Of a DNA stretch of 42,142 bases, positions 32,548 to 40,651 are shown in pieces (within the stretch, counting starts at the first letter, position 1; each line of letters starts with the position of its first letter). A program made the position numbers and the translations under genes. Origin of the DNA: Bacteriovoracaceae bacterium UBA4573 (GTDB lineage Bacteria; Bdellovibrionota; UBA1018; UBA923). The stretch spans positions 7,801-49,942 of the forward strand of contig DGKJ01000122.1 in assembly GCA_002387735.1 (NCBI GenBank), written 5' to 3'. A model generated the notes under the pieces. It saw only the letters and a list, made by a program, of their open reading frames with translations. It searched no databases and was not told where the DNA came from.

Positions 32548-34140
32548 CTATTTCTTAGAGGGTATCTGGTCCATGGCCCGCTCGGTCATAGCAGTTATTG
32601 TTAAGCTGGGGTTGACCCCTAAATTGGCAGGAATCATTGAGCCGTCGCACACGTAAAGTCCCGGATGGCCAAACACTTCGTGTCGAGTACTGATCACGCC
32701 AGTTGTTGCGTCCTTACCGATGCCGCAGCCGCCCAATATGTGGGCAGTAGTCGGAATCTGCAGCATAACTTCATTCACTGCACTCTGCGGAATGCCGTCG
32801 ATTTTCCGAGCCAGCGCCCGTGCGACGGTGTGTCCGATCGCAATGTACGAGGGGATCTTTTGCGTTGGATCCACTTCGGTCGTTAAGCGTTTTCTAAAAA
32901 AGGTGAGTAATCCGCGCCCGAGTTTAAACCTCATGGTGTTGTCGATGTTTTGCATAACGAGCAAGATGATCGTGCTCTCGGCCCATCGGGTATTTAAAAT
33001 TAATTTTAGGGTGTCGAGTGGGTGCAAAACGGTGGCCGCAATTAGTTTGAGGGGTCGAGTGATCCAGGTTCCTTCGTCGGCCATGGGAGCCGCCAGTAGG
33101 CGCATAAACGACGACCCTTTCGAGTAACGCACAGGTTCTACGTGAGTGTTGTCGTCTGGGTAGAACCCAGACGTAATTGCGATCCCCCGGGAATGATCCT
33201 GCGAAACATCGCGAGTGGTTACCCCAATGAGGGCTTCGTTATTGGTGCGCACGTCTTGACCCAAACGGTCCGACACGTTGGGAAGACCTCCAGTTAGGAG
33301 TTTGCACTTGAGCAAAAGATTTACCGTGCCCAGCACTCCCGCCGAGAGGACTACGTTTTTAGCTCGTAGGGTGTAGCGATTTTTAAAAAACCAAGCGGTG
33401 GATTTTTCGACATCTACTTCGTAGCCACCACTCGCAAGTGCTCGAATATCCACTACGTTCGACTCGGCGCGAATTTCGGCACCGTTTTTTTCGGCAAAAT
33501 AAAGATAGTTTTTATCGAGCGTATTTTTGGAACCGTGGCGACAGCCCACCATGCAGGCTCCGCAATACAAACAACCGGTGCGGGCTGGTCCCTTGCCTCC
33601 GAAGTAAGGGTCTGGAACGGTTTTACCCTCTTCGCCCGGCTTGCCGAAAAAAATACCAACATCCACTTTCTTAAACGTGTGCTCACGCCCCATTTCTTTG
33701 GCAACTTCGAGCAACTTTTCGTCGGCCAACCAGTTCTTTGGGTTGGGCGCCACTCCCAGCATCTGTTTGGCCGTTTGATAATGTGGTGCTAACTCGGTTT
33801 TCCAATCGGCGAGATCGCGCCACTGGATTGCGTTGTAAAACGCGTCGTCAGGAGTGAGGAGCGTATTGGCGTACACTAAAGAACCACCGCCCACTCCGGC
33901 GCCGCTTAAAATAAGCACGTTCTTGAACAGACTCATGTTCTGAATTCCGAAGCATTTTAACAGAGGCATCCACAAGTAGCGGCGCAAATTCCAGTTAGTT
34001 TTTGCGTAATCTTCCGCGCGAAAACGCTTGCCACGCTCTAACACCAAAACTTTATAGCCCTTTTCCGAAAGCCGCATAGCCGAAACGCTGCCGCCAAAAC
34101 CGGAGCCAACAATTACGAAATCGTAGTCAAAAGTTGTCAT
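32548..34140 (-). CDS. Cholesterol-oxidase-like GMC flavoprotein oxidoreductase
   Basis: 530 residues. The N-terminal FAD motif FVIVGSGFGGSVSAMRLSEKGYKVLVLERG is followed by SGAGVGGGSLVYANTLL (flavin-binding region) and the C-terminal HILGGCGIG...VFGHPGLYVCDGSMIPANLGVNPSLTITAMTERAMDQI, which includes the catalytic Asn/His region. A Cys cluster, GCLYCGACMVGCRHG (about 185-199), is typical of this subgroup. The family oxidises alcohol groups of sterols or other lipids; no signal peptide is seen. Substrate unknown. First gene of a minus-strand series with the two secreted proteins. Confidence 0.88.
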   Translation of the reverse strand: MTTFDYDFVIVGSGFGGSVSAMRLSEKGYKVLVLERGKRFRAEDYAKTNWNLRRYLWMPLLKCFGIQNMSLFKNVLILSGAGVGGGSLVYANTLLTPDDAFYNAIQWRDLADWKTELAPHYQTAKQMLGVAPNPKNWLADEKLLEVAKEMGREHTFKKVDVGIFFGKPGEEGKTVPDPYFGGKGPARTGCLYCGACMVGCRHGSKNTLDKNYLYFAEKNGAEIRAESNVVDIRALASGGYEVDVEKSTAWFFKNRYTLRAKNVVLSAGVLGTVNLLLKCKLLTGGLPNVSDRLGQDVRTNNEALIGVTTRDVSQDHSRGIAITSGFYPDDNTHVEPVRYSKGSSFMRLLAAPMADEGTWITRPLKLIAATVLHPLDTLKLILNTRWAESTIILLVMQNIDNTMRFKLGRGLLTFFRKRLTTEVDPTQKIPSYIAIGHTVARALARKIDGIPQSAVNEVMLQIPTTAHILGGCGIGKDATTGVISTRHEVFGHPGLYVCDGSMIPANLGVNPSLTITAMTERAMDQIPSKK

Positions 34141-34220
34141 AAAAAAAAACTAGCAGAGTCGTATTGGCTTGTCAGGTCGCAGGCGTTGTCACCAGGCGTT
34201 AAACAAAGGCCTGTTATTTT

Positions 34221-34245
34221 GTCTAAACTCATCCTAATTTTAGAC
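34221..34245 (+). promoter_or_regulatory. Inverted repeat in the leader of the thioredoxin-fold gene
   Basis: GTCTAAA (34221-34227) and TTTAGAC (34239-34245) are perfect 7-nt arms 11 nt apart, 23 nt before the start codon and just upstream of GGAGG. It may be a repressor operator or a leader hairpin. No -35/-10 pair is certain. Confidence 0.35.
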
Positions 34246-34268
34246 ACTACGTCGGAGGACTTTTCACT

Positions 34269-34820
34269 ATGGCTCTTACTTATTCAGAAATGATTCCCCT
34301 TGGAAAATCTGCTCCCGATTTCAAATTGAGAGGAATCGATGGTCGCAACTATTCTCTCGCCGATTTCCAAGGAGCAAAAGCCTTTGTCGTCATGTTCATC
34401 TGCAAGCACTGCCCTTACGTAGTGGCAGTACAAGACCGACTTGCTCGTTTAGCGAAAACCTACCAGGCAAAAGGGGCGCGCTTTGTCGCGATATGCTCTA
34501 ACGACACCGATGCCTACCCCGAAGACTCTATCGACGGCCTCAAAGAACAAGCCGCTAAAGTCGGCTTCGAATTTCCTTACCTGATCGACGAACAGCAGGA
34601 AGTGGCTAAGGCCTACGGAGCAGTTTGTACCCCCGATTTGTTTGTTTTCGATGCGAATTCAAAGCTTCGGTACAGAGGGCGAATTGACGACAACTGGAAA
34701 GACGAATCCAAAGTTTCGCGCCAGGAACTAGCGGGGGCCTTAGACGCAATCTTGGCCGGGGTCGACGTGAACGAGGATCAGAGGCCTTCGATGGGGTGTT
34801 CGATTAAGTGGAAGAAGTGA
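34269..34820 (+). CDS. Thioredoxin-fold redox protein (AhpC/TSA-type, CxxC)
   Basis: 183 residues. N-terminal IPLGKSAPDFKLRGIDGRNYSLADFQGAKAFVVMFICKHCPYVV shows the AhpC/TlpA fold with CKHC at the active site; the second half (FPYLIDEQQEVAKAYGAVCTPDLFVFDANSKLRYRGRIDD) has the cis-Pro loop (CTPDLF). This group of cytosolic thioredoxin-like proteins is widespread; the exact reductant and partner are unknown. There is no signal peptide. Strong GGAGG lies upstream of the ATG. Monocistronic, divergent from the GMC gene. Confidence 0.85.
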   Translation: MALTYSEMIPLGKSAPDFKLRGIDGRNYSLADFQGAKAFVVMFICKHCPYVVAVQDRLARLAKTYQAKGARFVAICSNDTDAYPEDSIDGLKEQAAKVGFEFPYLIDEQQEVAKAYGAVCTPDLFVFDANSKLRYRGRIDDNWKDESKVSRQELAGALDAILAGVDVNEDQRPSMGCSIKWKK

Positions 34821-34824
34821 GTTA

Positions 34825-34896
34825 CTTGGGCTTGTGCTCGGGCTTGTGCTCGGGCTTGTGCTCGGGCTTGTGCTCGGGCTTGTGCTCGGGCTTGTT
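34825..34896. repeat. 12-bp tandem repeat, six units
   Basis: The unit CTCGGGCTTGTG repeats head-to-tail six times (first unit CTTGGG..., last ending TT). It begins right after the stop codon of the thioredoxin-fold gene. All six units preserve a 12-nt period, so it is likely non-coding and expanded by slippage. Confidence 0.95.
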
Positions 34897-35064
34897 TTCG
34901 CTTCGCTCAAACTCGCTGGTTTATTAGGGCGGGAACTGAATTGTGCTCGGGCTTGTTTTCGCTTCGCTCAAACTCGCTGGTTTTCTTGGGCGGGAACTGA
35001 ATTGTGCTCGGGCTTGTTTTCGCTTCGCTCAAACTCGCTCGTTTATTAGGGCGGGGATGTGAGG
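34882..35064. repeat. 61-bp tandem repeat, three units
   Basis: Units start at 34882, 34943 and 35004 (GTGCTCGGGCTTGTTTTCGC...GGGAACTGAATT), with a few substitutions and a diverged end in unit three (GGGGATGTG). The 12-bp repeat expands the first part of this unit. No coding frame is supported. Confidence 0.93.
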
Positions 35065-35131
35065 TGCCTTGCGTTGGTCTCATCTCTGAATCGGCCTTCG
35101 CCTTCGCGCTCCTGCGCTCAGGGCTCGGCAT

Positions 35132-35210
35132 GGAAAATTTGCTAAGTCGCACTTCGTGTGCGACTTGCCGCATCGACTCGCTTTGCGAGCCGCTGCGGCC
35201 GCAAATTTCC
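35132..35210. repeat. Branched inverted-repeat structure downstream of tRNA-Lys
   Basis: Three nested palindromes: outer AAATTTGC/GCAAATTT (35135-35142, 35201-35208); arm 1 AAGTCGCAC/GTGCGACTT (35144-35152, 35158-35166) with a TTCGT loop; arm 2 GCCGCA/TGCGGC (35167-35172, 35194-35199) with inner CTCGC/GCGAG. It resembles in layout the tRNA-Ser repeat at 25377-25569, though sequence differs. On the minus strand it lies downstream of tRNA-Lys. Confidence 0.8.
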
Positions 35211-35282
35211 GTTCGATTCTGTCTGGTGGACAAACGTAGTTGGCGTTGATTCGGGGTTGGGTTGTTTTCTTTGGGTTTTGAG

Positions 35283-35358
35283 TGGTGAGCCCGGACAGAA
35301 TCGAACTGTCGACCCTTTCATTAAAAGTGAAATGCTCTACCGACTGAGCTACGGGCTC
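35283..35358 (-). tRNA. tRNA-Lys(UUU)
   Basis: A 76-nt cloverleaf with encoded CCA: acceptor GAGCCCG/CGGGCTC, D arm GCTC/GAGC, anticodon stem TTTCA/TGAAA with loop CTTTTAA, anticodon UUU, T arm GACAG/CTGTC with TTCGATT. A 13-nt inverted copy of its T arm (GTTCGATTCTGTC) lies at 35211-35223 on the plus strand. Confidence 0.97.
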
Positions 35359-35434
35359 CCAATGGACAATCTCGGTACAAAAACAGGAACTTGAGTGTAT
35401 AGCCGCCCGGCGAGGCGTCGTCAACAATCTCTTG

Positions 35435-36727
35435 TTACATCATTCTCATTAATGTCTGCTCGCGGCCTGGACCCATGCTCACCGTTACGACAGGCACTCC
35501 CAACGAGCGCTCTATATACTCTACGTAAGCAGCAAACTCTCTGGGAAGGTCACTCAAACCCTTGGCGGTCGACGGCAGGTCGCCCCAACCCTTTAGAGTT
35601 TCATAAACCGGCTTGGCACGCTCGAAGGCTCGAATATTGGCAGGTAGCGTGTTCACGCGCTTGCCGTCGATTTCGTAGGCCGTACAAACTTTAATTTCCG
35701 AAATGCCACTTAAAACATCGGCCTTCATGAGAGCGATCGCCGTTAAACCATTCACTTCCACAGCGTAACGGAGCGCCACTAGGTCAAGCCACCCGCACCG
35801 ACGGGGGCGACCCGTGGTAGCGCCAAATTCCGCGCCCTTTGCGCGAATTTGTTCGCCAAGAGCATCGGCCAGTTCCGTAGGAAACGGACCGGTGCCAACA
35901 CGAGTAGTATAGGCCTTCGAAATACCCACGATGTGCTCGAGACTCTTTGGTCCCACTCCACAGCCCGTGAATATTCCACCCGTAATCGTATTCGACGAGG
36001 TTACGTAGGGGTAGGTGCCGTGTTCCACGTCGAGCAATGTACCTTGCGCACCCTCGAACAAGATCGATTTTCCGTTGGCCAGTGCCTCTTGGACTAAAAC
36101 ACGAGTGTCGCAAACCATGGGCTTTAATTTCTTCCCAAATTCAATGGCCCACTGGTGCAGCTCGTCGATTGAAAGCTTGGGTTGGCCGTAGAGGTGTTCA
36201 AGGACAGTGTTTTTTTCTTTCACCGCACGTTCAAGCTTTTCACGCAACAATTCAGGGTCGTACAAATCACAAATCAAAATTCCGCGTCGAGCTACCTTAT
36301 CTTCGTACGCAGGCCCAATGCCACGAACAGTCGTACCAATCTTGCCGCCTTTGCCACCGTGCTCTTCGCGCAGCCGATCTAGTAGTTTATGGTACGGAAA
36401 AATCACTTGAGCTCGTTCACTAATCACTACTTTAGTGCGTCGTTTTTCGCTAAGTAGGCCGCGCTTAGTGAGTTCGTCGATCTCTTCCATAAAAACGGCT
36501 GGGTCCAAGACCACGCCGCTTGCGATCACACAAGTTTTCCCTTCGTGAAGAACGCCAGATGGAATCAGGTGCAAAACGGTTTTTTCACCGTTCACTACAA
36601 GAGTGTGGCCGGCGTTGTTGCCCCCCTGATAGCGCACTATAAATTCGGATTTCTCCGAATATATGTCGACCACCTTGCCTTTGCCTTCATCACCCCATTG
36701 AGCACCGAGAATCGCTACATTTGCCAT
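35435..36727 (-). CDS. purA: Adenylosuccinate synthetase
   Basis: Joins IMP and aspartate with GTP, the first committed step to AMP. 430 residues, normal length. N-terminal GAQWGDEGKGKVVDIYSE is the GTP/IMP P-loop with catalytic Asp; RYQGGNNAGHTLV carries the conserved His; also GTTVRGIGPAYEDKVAR, FEGAQGTLLDVEHGTYPYVTSS, GATTGRPRRCGWLDLVALRY and VSMGPGREQTL. GAGG precedes the ATG. It follows serA after 14 nt, so the two are likely co-transcribed. Confidence 0.98.
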   Translation of the reverse strand: MANVAILGAQWGDEGKGKVVDIYSEKSEFIVRYQGGNNAGHTLVVNGEKTVLHLIPSGVLHEGKTCVIASGVVLDPAVFMEEIDELTKRGLLSEKRRTKVVISERAQVIFPYHKLLDRLREEHGGKGGKIGTTVRGIGPAYEDKVARRGILICDLYDPELLREKLERAVKEKNTVLEHLYGQPKLSIDELHQWAIEFGKKLKPMVCDTRVLVQEALANGKSILFEGAQGTLLDVEHGTYPYVTSSNTITGGIFTGCGVGPKSLEHIVGISKAYTTRVGTGPFPTELADALGEQIRAKGAEFGATTGRPRRCGWLDLVALRYAVEVNGLTAIALMKADVLSGISEIKVCTAYEIDGKRVNTLPANIRAFERAKPVYETLKGWGDLPSTAKGLSDLPREFAAYVEYIERSLGVPVVTVSMGPGREQTLMRMM

Positions 36728-36741
36728 AAATCCTCTTTTCT

Positions 36742-37677
36742 TTAGTTCAAAACGCCCGCGCGTTCACCGCGCAAGAAAAAACCTGTTATTTGGTCCGCTG
36801 CAGTCATACCTACCCGCAGCTGTGCCTCAGCGGTCGATGCCCCTAGGTGTGGAGTAACGATCGCTTTAGGATGGGCAGCCAAACGGTCCGGAAACTGTAC
36901 GGGCTCTTCACGAAAAACGTCGAAAGCAGCTCCGCGTAACTTGCCGGAATCGAGTAGGTCGCAAACCGCGTTTTCGTCGACCAGTCCGCCGCGCGCGCAG
37001 TTTACAAGCCAAGCACCGTCTTTCAGGGTGCTTAACCGTTCGCGGCTCAACAACCCTTTAGTCTCTTTGTTTGCAGGTAAATGGAGAGTGACAACGTCGG
37101 CAGTGGTGAGTACTTCGTCGATCGACGAGGTGACTTTCACGCCAGGGAGCGATTTCACGAAGGGATCAAATCCAACTACGTTCATTTTAAGGCCCAACGC
37201 ACGCTCAACAACAAGTCTACCAATATTGCCCAACCCCAATACGCCGAGAGTTTTGCCGGTAACTTCGAAACCCGAAAAATTCGCTCGATCCCATTTTGAT
37301 TCCCGCATAGAAGCATGGGCTTGAGGGATTTGGCGAAACATCGCAAAAAGCATGGCGATCGTATGTTCGGCGGCTGCCAGCGAGTTAGCCGACGCCGTGT
37401 TCATAACTGAGATTTTTTTTGCAGTGGCCGCTTCTACGTCGACATTGTCGACCCCAGCGCCTGCGCGACAAATGAGTTTAAGTTTCGCACCGGCGTTTAT
37501 CACCGGAGCCGCGACTTTGGTGGCAGAGCGAACGACAAGAACATCGTAGTTGGGAATAATTTCTAAAAGCTCGTTTGCCTCGGTAGATTTGCGCACGTCG
37601 AGTTCGAACTCTTTGTTGGTTTTCAAACGCGCAACGGCGTCCGATGCCAGACCATCAGTAATTAAAATTTTAATCAT
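36742..37677 (-). CDS. serA: D-3-phosphoglycerate dehydrogenase (short form)
   Basis: First step of serine synthesis: oxidises 3-phosphoglycerate with NAD+. I use the ATG at 37677, giving 311 residues, because GGAGAAG lies 9-10 nt upstream; an earlier start would add unlikely residues. Rossmann motif GVLGLGNIGRLVVERALGLKMNVVGFDPF, catalytic region CRAGAGVDNVD, VNCARGGLVDENAV, and VTPHLGASTAEAQLR carrying the catalytic His. The ACT/ASB regulatory domains of long SerA enzymes are absent, so feedback by serine through ACT is not expected. Other 2-hydroxyacid dehydrogenase substrates are possible but less likely. Confidence 0.88.
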   Translation of the reverse strand: MIKILITDGLASDAVARLKTNKEFELDVRKSTEANELLEIIPNYDVLVVRSATKVAAPVINAGAKLKLICRAGAGVDNVDVEAATAKKISVMNTASANSLAAAEHTIAMLFAMFRQIPQAHASMRESKWDRANFSGFEVTGKTLGVLGLGNIGRLVVERALGLKMNVVGFDPFVKSLPGVKVTSSIDEVLTTADVVTLHLPANKETKGLLSRERLSTLKDGAWLVNCARGGLVDENAVCDLLDSGKLRGAAFDVFREEPVQFPDRLAAHPKAIVTPHLGASTAEAQLRVGMTAADQITGFFLRGERAGVLN

Positions 37678-37725
37678 GTTGTTTTCTTCTCCGTTGGTTG
37701 TCCGTGGCGCGAAATTAGCCATAAC

Positions 37726-38562
37726 CTAGGGAACCGTCAACATTTCGGCCGAATAACTCACATCATATTTTGACGCAGAGTGTTCGAGGTTGGCCTCAAG
37801 CTCGATCTTCGCGGGACGCTTTCGTTTGGCCGCCACTCGAAGAAATTTCAAAGTGACGGAAGCGTTGCAATCTTTATTGCCTAACTTAGCGAGTAAGATT
37901 TTTACCGATAGTTCCTTTGCGCTTATGCGAGACACGGTCACCGAATCGTTCTCGTCTGCGCTCGGGAACGCGCAAGGGGCGCCGGAAGTTGAAATCAAAG
38001 ACTCAGTGATCGATTGAAAATCAAGAGATGAAACCCTGGTCTCGAGTTCTATTTTGTCGCTCTTGTGTTTAGCTTTTCCGAAATAGACTCCGTCGAGATC
38101 CGAAGGTACTAGAAAGCTCAGTGCATTGGTGTAGACCACGAAGCGTCTGGGGCGAATGTAATATTGATTGGTGTAGGCATTCGAAATGAGATCACCAAAA
38201 ATGCAAATCTCAGTGCCTCTGATTTTTTGATTCATCACCGAACGAAGATCGAACTCGGCCATGAGACCAGCCGATGCAGAGCGTTCCAGGTCGGATTTGT
38301 TTTTCCGGTGGATGCGTACCACCCCGTCTTCGAGATAACTAAAACTCTCGATTCGATAGGTCCGTTCCTTGCTCGACGAACGTTCGTCGGGCTTTACGTA
38401 CTGGTCACCGTTTTGATCCTGGGTAGCTTTGAAGAGTGGTAGCCGTTCGTCGCCTATGGTGTACGAGCCCGCCGCGGTCCCACAGAACAGCACGTTCTCT
38501 TGGAAATCGCCGGAAAAGGCGGTCGCAGGGGCCCAAATAGCGATTAAAAACAGCAAAAACAT
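37726..38562 (-). CDS. Secreted protein, unknown function
   Basis: 278 residues with an N-terminal signal peptide (MFLLFLIAIWAPATAFS). The mature part is beta-rich with four cysteines (VLFCGTAAG, TEICIFGD, SGAPCAFPS, NKDCNASVT) that may form two disulfides. There is no recognisable motif. Separated from serA by a short gap on the same strand; it could be the first gene of that transcript. Confidence 0.68.
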   Translation of the reverse strand: MFLLFLIAIWAPATAFSGDFQENVLFCGTAAGSYTIGDERLPLFKATQDQNGDQYVKPDERSSSKERTYRIESFSYLEDGVVRIHRKNKSDLERSASAGLMAEFDLRSVMNQKIRGTEICIFGDLISNAYTNQYYIRPRRFVVYTNALSFLVPSDLDGVYFGKAKHKSDKIELETRVSSLDFQSITESLISTSGAPCAFPSADENDSVTVSRISAKELSVKILLAKLGNKDCNASVTLKFLRVAAKRKRPAKIELEANLEHSASKYDVSYSAEMLTVP

Positions 38563-38720
38563 TCGGGCGAGCTATAACACGATTTGCTCTTGTTTTCTAA
38601 GTAAAATAGTCAGTTTAATTGTTGATCAAAATAGTATTGAAATAAGGGCTAAGTGTGCACTTTAATGCGGACAAGTTTATCCGGTTTTATTAGCGCTTTT
38701 AAGACCTTAAACTAGAACTT

Positions 38721-39449
38721 ATGAATATTGTGCGTCTATTCGGGGGGGCTGGTTTTCTAATAAACTTGCTCGTAAACACGGGATGGGCCGACCAGAGAGG
38801 GACGCTTGCCACAGTTGTAAAACGAAGGTGGGGCGATGCAGTCGTTCGTATAGTTGTAAAATCAAAGTCTAAAAAAGAGCTCGCCTACGGTTCGGGTTTT
38901 TTCATTTCAAATAACGGCGTTCTGGTTACGAATTTTCATGTCATCGAACCGTTTGTAAAAGTGAAAACTAGTCGACTCGAATTTGAACTATTCGATGGTC
39001 GAATCGTTCGTGACTTTGAGGTTGGTAATTGTGAAAAAAGGGTTCTTACAGATCTTTGTATTTTGCGACTGGCGGTCGAACCTGAAAAGCACTTTACGCT
39101 GGACTCGCGTGAACCGATCAAAGGAGAGTCCGTCTTTAACATCGGAAATCCTGGTAAATCCAAGTTTCGGGTTGGTTCGGGCAAATACCTTGGACTCTAC
39201 AAGGTTCGTAACGGTGGAATCGGGTATATCTCTTTCACCAATCCTATCAGGCCAGGCGACAGCGGTGGACCGATTTTTACAATCGAAGGTCAACTCGTCG
39301 GTGTGGCTACGCTAAGAATAAGTTTTGGTAATAACAAAACTACCAAACACTTTGTCGGCGTCGGCGCCCACGAAGTAGCTCGCTTACGTAAAACATTTTC
39401 GCGTTTCGAACCCTGGCAAAAACACTTTGCTAGGCTAGGCCTTCGCTAG
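38721..39449 (+). CDS. Secreted trypsin-like serine protease
   Basis: 242 residues. A signal peptide (FGGAGFLINLLVNTGWA) precedes a chymotrypsin-fold domain with the triad His in VTNFHVIEP, Asp in VLTDLCILRL and Ser in RPGDSGGPIFT; the oxyanion-hole GDSGG is intact. The lack of a PDZ domain separates it from DegP/HtrA. Site of action is probably the periplasm or outside the cell; substrate unknown. There is no clear ribosome site before the ATG. The stop shares CTAG with the opposite gene. Confidence 0.85.
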   Translation: MNIVRLFGGAGFLINLLVNTGWADQRGTLATVVKRRWGDAVVRIVVKSKSKKELAYGSGFFISNNGVLVTNFHVIEPFVKVKTSRLEFELFDGRIVRDFEVGNCEKRVLTDLCILRLAVEPEKHFTLDSREPIKGESVFNIGNPGKSKFRVGSGKYLGLYKVRNGGIGYISFTNPIRPGDSGGPIFTIEGQLVGVATLRISFGNNKTTKHFVGVGAHEVARLRKTFSRFEPWQKHFARLGLR

Positions 39450-39460
39450 CTCGAAGCTAG
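39446..39460. terminator. Hairpin at the shared stop of convergent genes
   Basis: CTAGCT-CGA-AGCTAG forms a 6-bp stem beginning at the shared stop codons of the protease (plus) and aminotransferase (minus). There is no poly-T, so a weak, possibly bidirectional, terminator. Confidence 0.4.
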
Positions 39461-40594
39461 TGCTTTGAGCACCGCACCGGTACCTGCGCCAAATTCAAAC
39501 TTAGTGTAGCCCAGGTCTTTGAGCGTGAGCTCGAGAGCTCCAATACCTATGAGAATGTCGAATTTGTCGACATAACCAAAGTGGGTGAGTCGAAAGATTT
39601 TTCCTTCGAGTTCGTCTTGGCCGCCGGCGATTGTGACGCCATACTTGTCACGCATGGTCTTTGGAATGCCCTTGCCATCTTTGATTTCCGAGGGCACAAG
39701 CACCGCGGTCATGGCAATCGACGGGCTATCTTTAGCGAGCATTTCAAGACCCAGAGCCTTAATTCCCGCACGGGTGGCGCGAGCGAGTGTTTCGTGCCGT
39801 TTAAAGACGTTTTCTAAACCCTCGTCCTTGATCATTTTCAAAGTTTCTTGCAAGCCAATGATGATGCTCACCGCTGGGGTCCACGCGGTCTGACCCTTGG
39901 CCAACGCCTTTCGTTCTTTGGCTAAATCGAAATAAAATTTTGGAATGTCCGACGACTCGGACCACTTCCATGCTTTGTCGGACAGGGAAATACAAGCGAG
40001 GCCTGGCGGCAACATGAGAGCCTTTTGTGAGCCGGTAATCAATACGTCAATACCCCATTCGTCCATTCGGAGGTCAAACACCCCGAGTGCGGTGATGGCA
40101 TCAACCACTGAAATGCAATTTTCGCGTTTGCGCACAAGGTCGCATATTTCGCGCGTCGGCATAGCAACGCCGGTACTGGTTTCTGAAGCCTGAAACAGAA
40201 CTCCGCGAGTGTTGGGATTTTTGTTTAACGCCTGTTCCACTTGTCCGACGGTCACGGACTGTCCAGGCTCGACTTTAATTTCAACCGGATTTAGGCCGTA
40301 GGCTTTGGCAATCTTAGTCCAGCGTTCGCCAAACTTACCGGCGTTGAGTGTAATCACTGTATCGCCTTTTTTAAAAAGGTTCGTGACAGCCGCGTCCATA
40401 GCTCCTGTGCCGGTCGAAGCCAACAAGAGCACATCGTTTTTGGTTTGAAACACATACTTGAGTTGGACTTTGACGTCTTCCATCAATTTTACAAATTGAG
40501 GAGTGCGATGGTGGAGAATCGGCTTAGCAGAGAGCGCCAATACATTTTCTGGAATTGGAGTTGGGCCCGGCGTGAGCAAGTATGTTTTTTTCAT
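39446..40594 (-). CDS. Class V aminotransferase (serine/alanine-glyoxylate type; possible phosphoserine aminotransferase)
   Basis: 382 residues from the ATG at 40594 (AAGGAG upstream). PLP enzyme of the alanine:glyoxylate/serine:pyruvate/soluble-hydrogenase-subunit family: YLLTPGPTPIPENV, LLASTGTGAMDAAVTNL, Schiff-base Lys in ITGSQKALMLPPGLA, VVDAITALGVFD (PLP Asp). Since serA is two genes away and no canonical serC is in view, it may transaminate 3-phosphohydroxypyruvate. This is inference; glyoxylate or alanine specificity is equally consistent. Confidence 0.85.
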   Translation of the reverse strand: MKKTYLLTPGPTPIPENVLALSAKPILHHRTPQFVKLMEDVKVQLKYVFQTKNDVLLLASTGTGAMDAAVTNLFKKGDTVITLNAGKFGERWTKIAKAYGLNPVEIKVEPGQSVTVGQVEQALNKNPNTRGVLFQASETSTGVAMPTREICDLVRKRENCISVVDAITALGVFDLRMDEWGIDVLITGSQKALMLPPGLACISLSDKAWKWSESSDIPKFYFDLAKERKALAKGQTAWTPAVSIIIGLQETLKMIKDEGLENVFKRHETLARATRAGIKALGLEMLAKDSPSIAMTAVLVPSEIKDGKGIPKTMRDKYGVTIAGGQDELEGKIFRLTHFGYVDKFDILIGIGALELTLKDLGYTKFEFGAGTGAVLKALASS

Positions 40595-40651
40595 GGAAGG
40601 CTCCTTTTTTGCAAAAACATCTTGTTCCAAGGGGGACCGGTTGGCAAGGAC

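Noticed and set aside
34834..35049. Open frame encoding repeated LGLV residues
   Set aside because: It is only the translation of the 12-bp tandem repeat; no ribosome site, no homologue-like sequence.
34825..35064. CRISPR array
   Set aside because: Repeats are directly adjacent with no unique spacers and no cas genes are near.
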